Shown in pieces: positions 41,204 through 52,057 of a stretch of 64,000 bases of DNA. Position numbers and translations under genes: made by a program. How positions within the stretch are numbered: position 1 is the stretch's first letter; every line of letters starts with the position of its first letter. The notes below the pieces were generated by a model. The model was not told the origin of the DNA and did no database searches. It saw only the letters and a program-made list of their open reading frames with translations. The stretch is from Roseiarcus sp963807735 (GTDB lineage Bacteria; Pseudomonadota; Alphaproteobacteria; Rhizobiales; Beijerinckiaceae), in the NCBI GenBank assembly GCA_963807735.1, contig CAWEDI010000034.1:44826-108825 (forward strand), written 5' to 3'.

Positions 41204-42058
41204 TTGTTGTTCGAGCGCGCGCCGGCCAAGGTCAATCTGACCTTGCACATCCTCGGCCGGCGCGCCGACGGCTATCATGAACTCGATAGCGTGGTCGCCT
41301 TCGCCGGCGTCGGCGATCGATTGGCGTTTACGCCGGACGCGCTCTTGTCGCTGGAGATGGCGGGTCCGACGGCCGCGGCCGCCGGCCTCAACGACGACAA
41401 TCTGGTGCTGCGTGCGGCGCGGGCGCTCGCCGAGCGCGTAAGCGGCCTGCGGCTCGGACGGTTCCGCCTGTGGAAGCAGTTGCCGGTGGCGGCGGGCCTC
41501 GGCGGCGGCTCCGCCGACGCCGCGGCGGCGCTTCGGGCGCTCGCCCGGGCCAACGGCCTTGCGGCCGACGATTCCCGACTGTTCGCGGCGGCGCAGGCGA
41601 CGGGCGCGGACGTGCCGGTCTGTCTCGATCCGCGCGCGCGGCGCATGAGCGGCATCGGCGAGCGGATCGGGCCGCGATTGGCGCTGCCGCCGCTGTCGGC
41701 GGTGCTCGTCAATCCCCGCGTCGCCTCGCCGACCCCGGCGGTGTTCGCAGGGATGGGGCTCGCCAAAGGCGCGGCGTCGGGCTGGCCGCCCTTCGCCGAG
41801 CCGCTCGACGGCGATGTGATCGCCGCTCTCGCGCGCGGCCGGAATGACATGGAGGTCAGCGCGGTGTGGCTCACGCCTGCGATCGAAGAGACGCTGAAGG
41901 CGCTGCATGGCGCCGGCGGCGCGCGGCTCGTTCGCATGTCCGGTTCGGGCGCGACGTGCTTTGCGCTCTACGCCGATCGCCACGCCGCCGCGCGCGCGGG
42001 CGGCCGGTTGAGACGAATGCGGCCGGACTGGTGGGTGCGGGCGACCTGCCTGCGCTGA
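41204..42058 (+). CDS. ispE: 4-diphosphocytidyl-2-C-methyl-D-erythritol kinase
   Basis: IspE phosphorylates CDP-methylerythritol in the MEP isoprenoid pathway. The 284-residue GHMP kinase has APAKVNLTLHILGRRADGYHE split across residues 5-25, the ATP loop VAAGLGGGSADAAAAL near residue 98, and the late RMSGSGATCFALY motif. The start is a TTG three bases after the TPR gene. With ispG at 49455, two MEP enzymes are in this window. Confidence 0.95.
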   Translation: MLFERAPAKVNLTLHILGRRADGYHELDSVVAFAGVGDRLAFTPDALLSLEMAGPTAAAAGLNDDNLVLRAARALAERVSGLRLGRFRLWKQLPVAAGLGGGSADAAAALRALARANGLAADDSRLFAAAQATGADVPVCLDPRARRMSGIGERIGPRLALPPLSAVLVNPRVASPTPAVFAGMGLAKGAASGWPPFAEPLDGDVIAALARGRNDMEVSAVWLTPAIEETLKALHGAGGARLVRMSGSGATCFALYADRHAAARAGGRLRRMRPDWWVRATCLR

Positions 42059-42142
42059 GGAAGCGTCTCACGCGCGAGACCGCAAGGACGTCGATACGTC
42101 GCGGCTATTCCGGCGCGATAAATTCACGCGAGCCTCGACGCC

Positions 42143-42371
42143 GTCATGCCCGCGCTTGTCGCGGGCATCCACGTCGCGACAGGGCGCGTCGCGTTCAGAA
42201 AGTCAAAGCTGTGTGCAACGAGCACAGTTATAACGCCGCCGTTTTCGACCTCCAGGTCGACCTGGAGGTCGACCCTTCCTCGGCCGAACTCGATCCGATC
42301 CGAAGACGCGCTCGCCTTGCGACGGCTTTGCGCGTCCGGGCGTGGATGACCGGGACAAGCCCGGTCATGAC
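42143..42371. repeat. REPIN-like palindromic repeat, copy 2
   Basis: The left arm 42143-42173 (GTCATGCCCGCGCTTGTC then GCGGGCATCCACG) and right arm 42341-42371 (CGTGGATGACCGGGACAAG then CCCGGTCATGAC) are inverted relatives. Each arm is also palindromic. The right arm is nearly identical to that of copy 1 (7530-7560), and the 12 bases after it also match closely. The core (42174-42340) is longer than and unrelated to the core of copy 1. It occupies the ispE-ftsH spacer between two convergent genes. Confidence 0.85.
42246..42271. repeat. Perfect 26-bp palindrome inside the repeat core
   Basis: The 26 bases centred at 42258/42259 read the same on both strands, with half-site CGACCTCCAGGTC. It contains the SalI-like centre GTCGAC and internal CCAGG/CCTGG motifs. 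It is found only in copy 2 of the REPIN-like element. Confidence 0.85.
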
Positions 42372-42446
42372 GGATAGGGTTGCTGATGACGCCCAGCGCG
42401 CCGCCGAGACGGCTCACCCTGCACGTAGAACGCTCCAAACGCCTGC

Positions 42447-42476
42447 AAAACAAAAACCCCGCTCTTTCGAGCGGGG
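42447..42476 (-). terminator. Rho-independent terminator of ftsH
   Basis: On the minus strand an eight-pair stem (CCCCGCTC with GAGCGGGG, loop GAAA) is followed by TTTTTGTTTT, a textbook intrinsic terminator beginning eight bases after the ftsH stop codon. On the plus strand the following T-run is weak, so it mainly serves ftsH. Confidence 0.93.
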
Positions 42477-42483
42477 CTTTGCC

Positions 42484-44406
<1,923 letters not shown>

Positions 44407-44660
44407 CGCGATCCTATCGACCTCGATTGCCCCGAACGAGAGCGGCTCGCGGTCCCGAACGCCCATTTAAGCGCAAGTGCGGCGATTGCCAAGGGAAGGG
44501 CGGACATCCTGACAAAAACCGGCGAAACTGAATTTCTCATGAATTGCCCGCGGATAAAAGCCCTGGGCGTCGCTTGACGCATGGGCGACCTTTGAACGTC
44601 GTTAAGCACTTTCGTTCATGTTCGTTGCTGAGGGTTGCGATTGCGGCGATATTCCCGGCC

Positions 44661-45515
44661 ATGCTTGGGGCGATGTGCAATTCGATCGCGTGGCTCGTCC
44701 TGATCGGGGCGGCCATGGGAGCGCTGGAAAGGTTGCGCCCGGCGCATCCCGCGCAACGATTTGTTCGCTCCGGCTTCGTCACTGACCTCATCTATTGGCT
44801 GACGCCTTATTTTCTATACGGTCCGCTGGCGCCGAAGCCGATCGCCGCGGGCGCCGCCTTTGTCGCTACGGCGCTCACCGGGTCGGCGGCGATCGGATTC
44901 GCGACGATCGGGCGTCAGCCGTTCTGGGCGCAGGCGGCGGAAGCGTTCTTGCTCGCCGATTTCCTGTCCTATTGGGCGCATCGCTGGCTGCACGGCCGGC
45001 GGCTTTGGGCGTTCCACGCCATCCATCACGGCATCGTCGAGATGGATTGGCTGTCGACGATCCGCAACCATCCCGTCAACGTCATCGTGCAACGCGTTGT
45101 TTTGACAGCGCCCTTGCTGGCGCTCGGGTTCCCCGTCGCGGCGATCCTGGCGGTGGCGCCGATCTCGGCGATCTACAACATCTTCACCCACGCCAATGTC
45201 GATATTCGATTCGGGCCGTTGCGCTACTTGCTGGTGAGCCCCGCCCTGCACCGCTGGCATCACACCCCGGTCGGCGAAGGCTGCAACAGCAATTTCGGGG
45301 AAGCGCTGGCGATTTGGGACGTGCTGTTCGGCACGTTCTACCTGCCGGACAGCGCGCCGGAACGCCTCGGTCTCGACGACGGTCCGCCGGAGGATTTCGT
45401 CGGCCAGACGGTGTGGCCGATCCATTATTTTCTGGCCCCCGTGACCGAATCAGGGCGCGCGCAGGACTTCGGCCGGCTTGCGGCCGAGGGTGCGCCAAAC
45501 GCCGATCAGGCCTAG
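44661..45515 (+). CDS. Sterol desaturase / fatty acid hydroxylase family membrane enzyme
   Basis: The product is a di-iron membrane hydroxylase with the family's histidine clusters: HRWLH, HAIHH with a later NHPVN, and HRWHH followed by HTPVGEG. Several membrane segments precede them. Members hydroxylate or desaturate lipids; which lipid is not clear. I prefer the ATG at 44661 (284 residues); a TTG at 44544 or an ATG at 44673 are alternatives. Its last 66 bases overlap the end of the convergent ABC permease gene. Confidence 0.85.
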   Translation: MLGAMCNSIAWLVLIGAAMGALERLRPAHPAQRFVRSGFVTDLIYWLTPYFLYGPLAPKPIAAGAAFVATALTGSAAIGFATIGRQPFWAQAAEAFLLADFLSYWAHRWLHGRRLWAFHAIHHGIVEMDWLSTIRNHPVNVIVQRVVLTAPLLALGFPVAAILAVAPISAIYNIFTHANVDIRFGPLRYLLVSPALHRWHHTPVGEGCNSNFGEALAIWDVLFGTFYLPDSAPERLGLDDGPPEDFVGQTVWPIHYFLAPVTESGRAQDFGRLAAEGAPNADQA

Positions 45516-47993
45516 GAAAACCGTCAGCGCAAGGCCGCCGAATGCGGCGACGAGCGTCTGCGTCCAGGCGAAGCCAAACGTGAACTCCATCACGTAAGCC
45601 ACGATCACATAAGCTGCGAGCGCCCCCGCGCCGACCCCGAACGCCGCCGTCGCCGCCCCCAGGGTCGCGAACTCCAGCAGCGATGCGACAATGAGCCGCC
45701 CCCGCGTGGCGCCGAGAATTTTCAGCGTGACGGCGTCGGCGAGCCGCGCCCGCGCATTTGCCGCCAACGCGCCGGCGAGCACCAGCACGGCGGTGGCGAG
45801 GGCCACGCCTGCGGCGGCGCGAATCGCCATGTCGAGCCGCGCGACGAGCGCTTCCACGGTTTGCAGCGCCTCCTTCACCCGGACCGTCACGACATCGGGA
45901 TAGGCGCGGGCTGCGTCGCGCACGATCGCGAGTTCGGCGGCGGGCGGCGCGCCCTTCGCAAGCTCCGCCGTCATCAACAGCGAGTGCGGCGCGCCGCGAA
46001 ACGTGTTCGGCGAGAACACCAGAACGAAATTGATCGCGAAGGTGCGCCAATCGACGCGACGAAAATTCGCGACTTTCGCGGTGACGTCGCGGCCGAGCAC
46101 GTTGACAGTCATGACGTCGCCGAGTTTGAGCCCCAGCCCCTTGGCGATGTCGCCATCGACCGAGACCAGCGGCGGCCCGTCGTAGTCGCGCGGCCACCAA
46201 GCGCCCGCCTCGACCACCGCGCCCGCCGGCGGCGTCTCGGCGAAGGTGATGCCGCGGTCGCCTTCGAGCACCCATTGGGCGCTCTCCCGGGCGCGCACCT
46301 TCTCCGCGTCGACCCCGGCGACGCGCACGATCCGGCCGCGCATCATCGGCGCCTCGGCGAGGCGGACGCCGGGCGCGGTCTTCTGAAGAAACGACTTGAA
46401 ATCGTCCGCCTGACCGCTTGCAACATCGACGAAATAAAAATCCGGCGCCCCGGCCGCACCCGGTCGCAACTGCCCGCGCAGGTTCACGTCGACCAGCGTC
46501 AAGGCGACGATCACCGCGAGCCCGAGCCCGAGCGACAGCACCACCGCCGGGGTCGCCGCGCCGGGCCGGTGCAGGTTGGACAGCGCCAGCCGCCATTCCA
46601 CGGGTCCGCGCCGCGGCAGCCGCCGCGCCAGCGCCATCGCGGCGAGCGCGACGCCGCGCAGCGCGACCAGCGCCGCCGCGGTCGCCACCACCACCGTCAC
46701 GGCGACGCTGCGTTGCGGGCTGGCGAAGATCGCGACCAGCGCCAGCGCCACCGCCGCCGCGAAGGCGAAGAGGGCGTATCGCGCGCGCGGTTTTGGGGCG
46801 TCGCTCGCGACGAGATCGCGGAACAACGCCGTCGCCGGCAGATCGTGGGCGCGGCCGAGCGGCGCGATCGAGAACGCGAGCGCCGTCAGCAGGCCGTAGA
46901 GCGCGCCGAGCGCGAGTTCGCCGGGATAGAGGCCGGGCTCGATCGGATAGGGCAAGGCTGTGGCGGCAATGCCGGCGACGAGATACGGGACCGACGCCCC
47001 GAGCGCGAGGCCGAGCACGACGCCGAGCGCGGCGACGGCGAGGAACTCGATCACGGCGACGGCGACCGCCTCGGCGCCGGTCGCGCCGAGCGCCTTCAGG
47101 ATCGCCAGCGAAGGCCGTTTGCGTTCGAGAAAGCCGCCCGCCGCGTTGCCGACGCCGACTCCGCCGACCACCAGCGAGATGAGCCCGACTAGCGCCAGGA
47201 ATTCGCCGAAGCGGTCGATATTGCGCGAGAAATCCGGCGAGACGTTGGAGCGGTTGCGCACCTCCCAACCGGCCTCGGGGAATTTCGCCTTCGCTTCTGA
47301 CGTCATCGCCAGCACCTCGGCGAGCGGCGGCGGCGGACCGTCCGGGTCCATCTTCACCCGCGTCGTCCAGCGCACCAGCGAGCCCGGCTGCACCAGCCCG
47401 CTTGCCGACAGCGCGGCTTGCGAGATCAGCACGCGCGCGCCGAAGCCGATGCCGGAGGCCAACGAATCCGGTTCGGTGACGATCTTGCCGCGGATGACGA
47501 AATTCACGCCGCCGATCTGGAATGTGTCGCCGACCTTCAGCGACAGGCGGTCGAGCAGCACGTCGTCGACTTCGGCGCCGAACGTGTCGCCGCCGCCGGC
47601 GAAGGCTTGCGCCGGGGTCTCCGGCGGGGCGAAACTCGCCTCGCCGATCGGCGGCCACGCGGGACTGACGGCTTTGACGTCCGCAAGCGTCGCGTCGCCG
47701 GCGGCGTTGCGCGCCATGGCGCGCAGCGTCGCGACATCGTCGAGCGTGCCGTGGGCGGCGAGGAAGCCGCGCTCCTCCGGACTCAACTGGCGATGGATCA
47801 CGGAGAACGAGGCGTCGCCGCCGACAATGCGGCGGCCCTCGCGCGCCAAGCCGTCTTGCAGCGAGCGCGCCAGCGAGTTGACGCCGACGATCGCCGCCAC
47901 CCCGATGGCGATGCAGGCGAGGAAAATGCGCAGGCCCTGGAAACCCCCGCGCAGATCGCGGGCGGCGAGCCGCGTCAGCGCCGCCAGTCTCAA
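45450..47993 (-). CDS. ABC transporter permease, FtsX/MacB-like, large (YbbP type)
   Basis: The 847-residue protein has an N-terminal helix (LRIFLACIAIGVAAIVGVN), large periplasmic domains and two FtsX-type four-helix bundles (LALVGLISLVVGGVGVGNA; the C-terminal LVAAFGGLALTVFLGLIGVW). This is the layout of YbbP, the partner of the YbbA ATPase. These systems are thought to act on lipids or lipoproteins in the envelope. The start is a TTG overlapping the ATPase stop (TTGA at 47993-47990), so the pair is coupled. The 3' end overlaps the convergent hydroxylase gene. Confidence 0.9.
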   Translation of the reverse strand: MRLAALTRLAARDLRGGFQGLRIFLACIAIGVAAIVGVNSLARSLQDGLAREGRRIVGGDASFSVIHRQLSPEERGFLAAHGTLDDVATLRAMARNAAGDATLADVKAVSPAWPPIGEASFAPPETPAQAFAGGGDTFGAEVDDVLLDRLSLKVGDTFQIGGVNFVIRGKIVTEPDSLASGIGFGARVLISQAALSASGLVQPGSLVRWTTRVKMDPDGPPPPLAEVLAMTSEAKAKFPEAGWEVRNRSNVSPDFSRNIDRFGEFLALVGLISLVVGGVGVGNAAGGFLERKRPSLAILKALGATGAEAVAVAVIEFLAVAALGVVLGLALGASVPYLVAGIAATALPYPIEPGLYPGELALGALYGLLTALAFSIAPLGRAHDLPATALFRDLVASDAPKPRARYALFAFAAAVALALVAIFASPQRSVAVTVVVATAAALVALRGVALAAMALARRLPRRGPVEWRLALSNLHRPGAATPAVVLSLGLGLAVIVALTLVDVNLRGQLRPGAAGAPDFYFVDVASGQADDFKSFLQKTAPGVRLAEAPMMRGRIVRVAGVDAEKVRARESAQWVLEGDRGITFAETPPAGAVVEAGAWWPRDYDGPPLVSVDGDIAKGLGLKLGDVMTVNVLGRDVTAKVANFRRVDWRTFAINFVLVFSPNTFRGAPHSLLMTAELAKGAPPAAELAIVRDAARAYPDVVTVRVKEALQTVEALVARLDMAIRAAAGVALATAVLVLAGALAANARARLADAVTLKILGATRGRLIVASLLEFATLGAATAAFGVGAGALAAYVIVAYVMEFTFGFAWTQTLVAAFGGLALTVFLGLIGVWRTLGRKPAEVLRAP

Positions 47994-48757
47994 ACGCCCG
48001 CCTCGATCTGGCCGGAGCGTATCCGCAAGGTTCGGTCGCACATCGCCGCGAGGGCGGGATCGTGCGTCACCAGCGCGAGCGTCGCGCCGCGCTCGCGCGG
48101 CAGCGCGAACAACAGGTCGATCACGCCGCGCCCTGTCGCCTCGTCGAGATTGCCGGTCGGCTCGTCGGCGATCACCAGCGAGGGCCGCGGCGCCAGCGCC
48201 CGGGCGAGCGCGACGCGCTGCTGCTCGCCGCCGGAAAGCTGCGCGGGATAATGCGTGAGCCGATCGCCCAGGCCGACGTCGGCGAGCTCCTTTTCGGCGC
48301 GAGCGCGCGCGACGATATAGGGCATCCCGGCAAGCTCCAACGGCGCGGCGACGTTCTCCCACGCCGTCATGGTCGGGATAAGCTGGAAGGATTGGAACAC
48401 GATGCCGATGCGCGCGCCGCGAAAGCGCGCCAGCGCATCCTCGCCCATTTTGTGGACCGGCTCGCCGTCGATGATGATTTCGCCGCTGTCGGGGCGTTCG
48501 AGCCCGGCCATCGTCATCAGCAGCGTCGATTTGCCCGACCCCGAAGGGCCGGTCAGCCCGACCGTCTCGCCGCGTGCAATCGACAGGCTGACGCCTCGCA
48601 GGATATGCACCCGCGCCGCGCCCGCGCCGAGGCTGAGGTCGACATTGCGCAATTCGACGGCGGGGATTTCCTGCGGGTGGGCTATCGGATCGGCCGCCGC
48701 TGCACGGCGCGGCGGGACTGCATATATCGGGTCGGTCGAATCACTCGGAGCCGTCAT
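47990..48757 (-). CDS. ABC transporter ATP-binding protein, YbbA/LolD type
   Basis: The 255-residue ATPase has Walker A GLTGPSGSGKSTLL, the Q-loop IGIVFQSFQLIPTMTAWENV, signature AQLSGGEQQRVALARAL, Walker B SLVIADEPTGNLDE and the switch His in LVTHDPALA. The N-terminal 35 residues are a family-atypical extension. It energises the large permease encoded directly downstream. The start at 48757 shares two bases with the start of the divergent esterase gene (CATG), as in the ybbA-tesA arrangement of enterobacteria. Confidence 0.93.
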   Translation of the reverse strand: MTAPSDSTDPIYAVPPRRAAAADPIAHPQEIPAVELRNVDLSLGAGAARVHILRGVSLSIARGETVGLTGPSGSGKSTLLMTMAGLERPDSGEIIIDGEPVHKMGEDALARFRGARIGIVFQSFQLIPTMTAWENVAAPLELAGMPYIVARARAEKELADVGLGDRLTHYPAQLSGGEQQRVALARALAPRPSLVIADEPTGNLDEATGRGVIDLLFALPRERGATLALVTHDPALAAMCDRTLRIRSGQIEAGV

Positions 48758-49394
48758 GTCGATCTCGTGGAGGCAAGCGACATATGGGATGTTTATTGTC
48801 GCCGTCCAGGCGCTGGCGCCCGGCGTCGCCGAGGCGAAGACCTTGAAGCTGGTGGCGTTCGGCGACAGCCTCACCGCCGGCTACGGCGTCAAGCCGGGCC
48901 TGCGCTTCCCCGAAGTGCTGGAGAAGGCGCTGAAGGCCAAGGGCTACGATGTCAGCGTCATCAACGCCGGCGTCTCCGGCGAAACGGCCGAAGACGGCCT
49001 GTTGCGTTTCGACTGGAGCGTGCCGTTGGACACCGACGCGCTGATCGTCGAGCTCGGGGCCAACGACATGCTGCGCGGCATGCCGGTCGAAGGCGCGAAA
49101 CGGGCGCTGTCGGCGATCCTCGCCAAGGCGCATCAGGCGCATATCCCAACGCTGCTGACCGGCATGAAGGCGGCGCCGAACCTGGGGCCGGACTACCGGG
49201 CGGCCTACGACCGCATCTTCCCCGATCTGGCGGCGCAATATGGCGTCGCGCTGTACCCGTTCTTCCTCGACGGCGTCGCCGCCGACCCGAAGCTGAACCA
49301 GCCCGACGGCCTGCATCCCAAGCCGGAGGGGGTGAAGGTGATCGTCGAGCGCATTCTGCCGGCGGTCGAGGCCCTGCTCGGCAAGCCGAGCTAG
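48756..49394 (+). CDS. tesA: Arylesterase / lysophospholipase, TesA-like SGNH hydrolase
   Basis: The 212-residue protein has an N-terminal export signal (FIVAVQALAPGVAEA) and the SGNH blocks: FGDSLTAGYG with the nucleophile Ser 37, NAGVSGETAEDG, VELGANDMLRG, and DGLHPKPEG with the catalytic Asp and His near residue 185. TesA-type enzymes hydrolyse thioesters, esters and lysophospholipids in the periplasm. The start overlaps that of the divergent ATPase gene; an ATG at 48789 is possible but would shorten the signal sequence. Confidence 0.92.
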   Translation: MSISWRQATYGMFIVAVQALAPGVAEAKTLKLVAFGDSLTAGYGVKPGLRFPEVLEKALKAKGYDVSVINAGVSGETAEDGLLRFDWSVPLDTDALIVELGANDMLRGMPVEGAKRALSAILAKAHQAHIPTLLTGMKAAPNLGPDYRAAYDRIFPDLAAQYGVALYPFFLDGVAADPKLNQPDGLHPKPEGVKVIVERILPAVEALLGKPS

Positions 49395-49454
49395 GGGTTT
49401 CCCCTGAAGCGGCTTCGGTTTAGAACACCAACCTGCCCTGCCTGGAGTTTCTGC

Positions 49455-50729
49455 ATGTCGATCGAGGCCCCCGAAGCCTTCGGCCCCCGTAGCCGCCACG
49501 CCACCGTCGCCGTGCGCGTCGGCGCGGGCGAGGGCGCCGTCACGGTCGGCGGCGGGGCGCCGGTCGTCGTGCAATCGATGACCAACACCGACACCGCCGA
49601 CATCGAGGGCACGGCGCGGCAAATCGCCGCGCTCGCCCGCGCCGGGTCGGAGATGGTGCGCATCACCGTCGATCGCGACGAGGCCGCCGCCGCGGTCCCG
49701 CATATCCGCGACCGGGTGCGGGCGCGGGGGATCACCGTGCCGATCGTCGGCGATTTCCACTACATCGGCCACAAGCTGCTGACCGAGCATCCCGCCTGCG
49801 CCGAGGCGCTCGACAAGTACCGCATCAATCCCGGCAACGTCGGCTTCAAGAACAAGCGCGACATCCAGTTCGCCACCATCGTCGAGAAGGCGATCGAGTA
49901 CGGCAAGGCGGTGCGCATCGGCGCCAATTGGGGCTCGCTCGACCAGGAATTGCTGACCGCAATGATGGACGACAACGCCAAGAGCGAGAACCCGATCGAC
50001 GCCCGCGCCGTCATGCGCGAGGCGATGACGAGATCGGCGCTGCTGTCGGCGGAGCGCGCCGAGGAGATCGGCCTCGGTCGCGACCGCATCATCCTGAGCG
50101 CGAAGGTGTCGGGCGTGCAGGACCTCGTCACCGTCTATCGCATGCTGGCGGCGCGCTCGAATTACGCAATCCACCTCGGCCTCACCGAGGCCGGAATGGG
50201 ATCGAAGGGCATCGTCGCCTCCTCCGCTGCGCTCGGCGTGCTGTTGCAGGAAGGTATTGGCGACACGATCCGCGTCTCGCTGACGCCGGAGCCGGGCGGC
50301 GATCGTTCGCTGGAGGTGAAGGTCGCCAAGGAAATCCTGCAGACGATGGGGTTCCGGATCTTCACCCCGCAAGTCGCCGCCTGCCCCGGCTGCGGGCGCA
50401 CGACCTCGACGGTGTTTCAGGAACTGGCGCGCGACATCCAGACCTATCTCGACGAGTCGATGCCAACCTGGAAGAGCCGCTATCCCGGCGTCGAGGGCCT
50501 CAACGTCGCGGTGATGGGCTGCATCGTCAACGGCCCCGGCGAGAGCAAGCACGCCGACATCGGCATTTCGCTCCCCGGCACTGGCGAGACGCCGGCGGCG
50601 CCGGTGTTCATCGACGGGCAGAAGGCGATGACGCTGCGCGGCGAAGGCATTGCGCGCGAGTTCAAGACGATCGTCGAGGACTATATCGAGAAGCGGTTTG
50701 GGGTCTCGGGCCGGGCGGCGGCGGAGTAG
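49455..50729 (+). CDS. ispG: 4-hydroxy-3-methylbut-2-enyl diphosphate synthase (flavodoxin)
   Basis: IspG converts MEcPP to HMBPP in the MEP pathway with a 4Fe-4S cluster. The 424-residue length fits the alphaproteobacterial form. Visible motifs are VVVQSMTNTDTADIEGTA, VPIVGDFHYIGH, the IGANWGSLDQEL region, and cluster ligands in ACPGCGRTTSTVF near residue 310, with the last Cys in VAVMGCIVNGPGE. The ATG at 49455 is supported by a typical N-terminus. The second higB starts 38 bp after its stop. Confidence 0.97.
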   Translation: MSIEAPEAFGPRSRHATVAVRVGAGEGAVTVGGGAPVVVQSMTNTDTADIEGTARQIAALARAGSEMVRITVDRDEAAAAVPHIRDRVRARGITVPIVGDFHYIGHKLLTEHPACAEALDKYRINPGNVGFKNKRDIQFATIVEKAIEYGKAVRIGANWGSLDQELLTAMMDDNAKSENPIDARAVMREAMTRSALLSAERAEEIGLGRDRIILSAKVSGVQDLVTVYRMLAARSNYAIHLGLTEAGMGSKGIVASSAALGVLLQEGIGDTIRVSLTPEPGGDRSLEVKVAKEILQTMGFRIFTPQVAACPGCGRTTSTVFQELARDIQTYLDESMPTWKSRYPGVEGLNVAVMGCIVNGPGESKHADIGISLPGTGETPAAPVFIDGQKAMTLRGEGIAREFKTIVEDYIEKRFGVSGRAAAE

Positions 50730-50767
50730 ACTGTTGCAACCCGTCGCCTATCGGTTTACAGTTGGGA

Positions 50768-51046
50768 GTGATTAAACGCTTCCGCCACAAGGGACTTGAA
50801 GCACTCCTACGACAGGGAAGTACGCGAGGCCTAGACCCTCGGATGGCGCCCAAGCTGCGACGTATGTTGTTGCGTTTGGATGACGGCCCGTTGCCAGACG
50901 CCATGGACATTCCCGGGTACAAATTGCATCCGTTGAAGGGCGATAGAGCGGGCCTGTGGTCGGTCTGGGTAACAGGTAACTATCGTTTGGTGTTCGAAAT
51001 TGAAGATCAAGACGCAATCAATGTCGATCTGATCGACTACCACTGA
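50768..51046 (+). CDS. higB: HigB-type toxin (second module)
   Basis: The 92-residue product, read from a GTG at 50768, begins IKRFRHKGLEALLRQGSTRG and carries MAPKLRRMLLRLDD, MDIPGYKLHPLKGDRAGLWSV and the terminal NYRLVFEIEDQDAINVDLID. This is the proteic-killer-type HigB layout with the Arg and Tyr/Phe residues of active toxins. A TTG two codons upstream is an alternative start. The gene lies 16 bp before its antitoxin. The sequence differs strongly from the HigB at 37676, so the modules are not recent duplicates. Confidence 0.92.
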   Translation: MIKRFRHKGLEALLRQGSTRGLDPRMAPKLRRMLLRLDDGPLPDAMDIPGYKLHPLKGDRAGLWSVWVTGNYRLVFEIEDQDAINVDLIDYH

Positions 51047-51062
51047 ACGGCGAAATTCTCAG

Positions 51063-51359
51063 ATGACGATGTACGACCCCCCTCATCCCGGCGAAATCAT
51101 CCGAGAAGACTGTCTCATTCCTCTTGGACTGTCCGTGACCGCCGCCGCGAAGTGGCTCGGCGTTTCGCGGCAATCGCTGTCCGAGCTGCTGAACGGACGC
51201 AACGGCGTCTCCGCGGAAATGGCTATCCGTCTGGAAAAGGCCGGCTGGGGACCCGCGGAGTCTTGGCTTCGAAACCAGTTGTCGCATGACCTCTGGCAGG
51301 CGCGACAGCGCGCGGACGCCATCAAGGTCGAAAAATATCCTGTTGAGTCGGCCGCCTGA
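51063..51359 (+). CDS. higA: HigA-family antitoxin (second module)
   Basis: The 98-residue antitoxin begins with the family hallmark DPPHPGEIIREDCLIPLGLS and continues with a helix-turn-helix AAKWLGVSRQSLSELLNGRN and AEMAIRLEKAGWGPAESWL, then QLSHDLWQARQR. It should bind the HigB encoded just upstream and repress the operon. The stop is two bases before the paiB-like start, so that gene may be read from the toxin-antitoxin transcript. Confidence 0.93.
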   Translation: MTMYDPPHPGEIIREDCLIPLGLSVTAAAKWLGVSRQSLSELLNGRNGVSAEMAIRLEKAGWGPAESWLRNQLSHDLWQARQRADAIKVEKYPVESAA

Positions 51360-51361
51360 GC

Positions 51362-51985
51362 ATGTACGAGCCGCCGCTACATCGCCAGGACGACCGCGCC
51401 GCGCTGTTCGCGCTGATCCGCGCGCGTCCGCTGGCGCTGCTTATCAGCCACGGCGCGAGCGGCCTGCTCGCCAACCTGATTCCGTTCACGCTTGTCGACG
51501 ATGGCTCGGCCAACGGGATCTTGCGCTGCCATCTCGCGCGCGCCAATCCGCAATGGCGCGACTTGCAAGGCGCCGCCGAGGCGCTGGTCGTGTTCCAGGG
51601 CGATGACAGCTACATCACCCCGTCGTGGTACGCGACCAAGCGCGAGACCGGAAAGGTGGTGCCGACCTGGAACTACGTCGTGGTCCAGGCGCGCGGCGTC
51701 CCGACGGTGTTCGAGCAGGCGGACTGGCTGCGCGCGCAAATCGAGCAACTGACGCGGGAGCGCGAGACGGCGCGGGAAAAGCCTTGGGCGGTCGGCGACG
51801 CGCCAGAGGATTTCATCGCCCAGCAGATGCGGGCGATCGTCGGCGTCGAGATCGCGGTGACGGATTTGCGCGGCAAGTGGAAAGCGAGCCAGAACCGCAA
51901 CGAAGCCGACCGCGAGGGCGTGATCGCCGGGCTCGGCGACGATCCGATGGCGGCGATCGTCCGCGCGGCGGCGCCCCTTAGATAA
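51362..51985 (+). CDS. paiB: PaiB-family FMN-binding protein
   Basis: The 207-residue product matches PaiB (FMN-binding negative transcriptional regulator family): MYEPPLHRQDDRAALFALI, ARANPQWRDL, VVFQGDDSYITPSWY, VPTWNYVVVQARG and a later MRAIVGVEIAVTDLRGKWK-type motif ending in SQNRNEADREGV. The split-barrel fold binds flavin. In Bacillus PaiB affects protease and sporulation genes, but the role in Proteobacteria is uncertain. It follows higA by two bases. Confidence 0.92.
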   Translation: MYEPPLHRQDDRAALFALIRARPLALLISHGASGLLANLIPFTLVDDGSANGILRCHLARANPQWRDLQGAAEALVVFQGDDSYITPSWYATKRETGKVVPTWNYVVVQARGVPTVFEQADWLRAQIEQLTRERETAREKPWAVGDAPEDFIAQQMRAIVGVEIAVTDLRGKWKASQNRNEADREGVIAGLGDDPMAAIVRAAAPLR

Positions 51986-52057
51986 AATTTGACATGACGC
52001 GTCGGAGTTTTAAAAGCCGCCGCGCGCCGGGGCGGGTTTGTTGCGCGCGGTCGCTCT

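Noticed and set aside
38627..41983. A very long minus-strand open frame running upstream from the porin-like gene.
   Set aside because: It is antisense to the GST, TPR and ispE genes, has an Arg/Gly-rich low-information composition and matches no family. Only its last 184 codons, with a signal peptide, are a real gene.
45861..48258. Several plus-strand frames opposite the ABC transporter genes.
   Set aside because: They are rich in Arg, Ala and Pro without domains and lie wholly inside recognised minus-strand genes.
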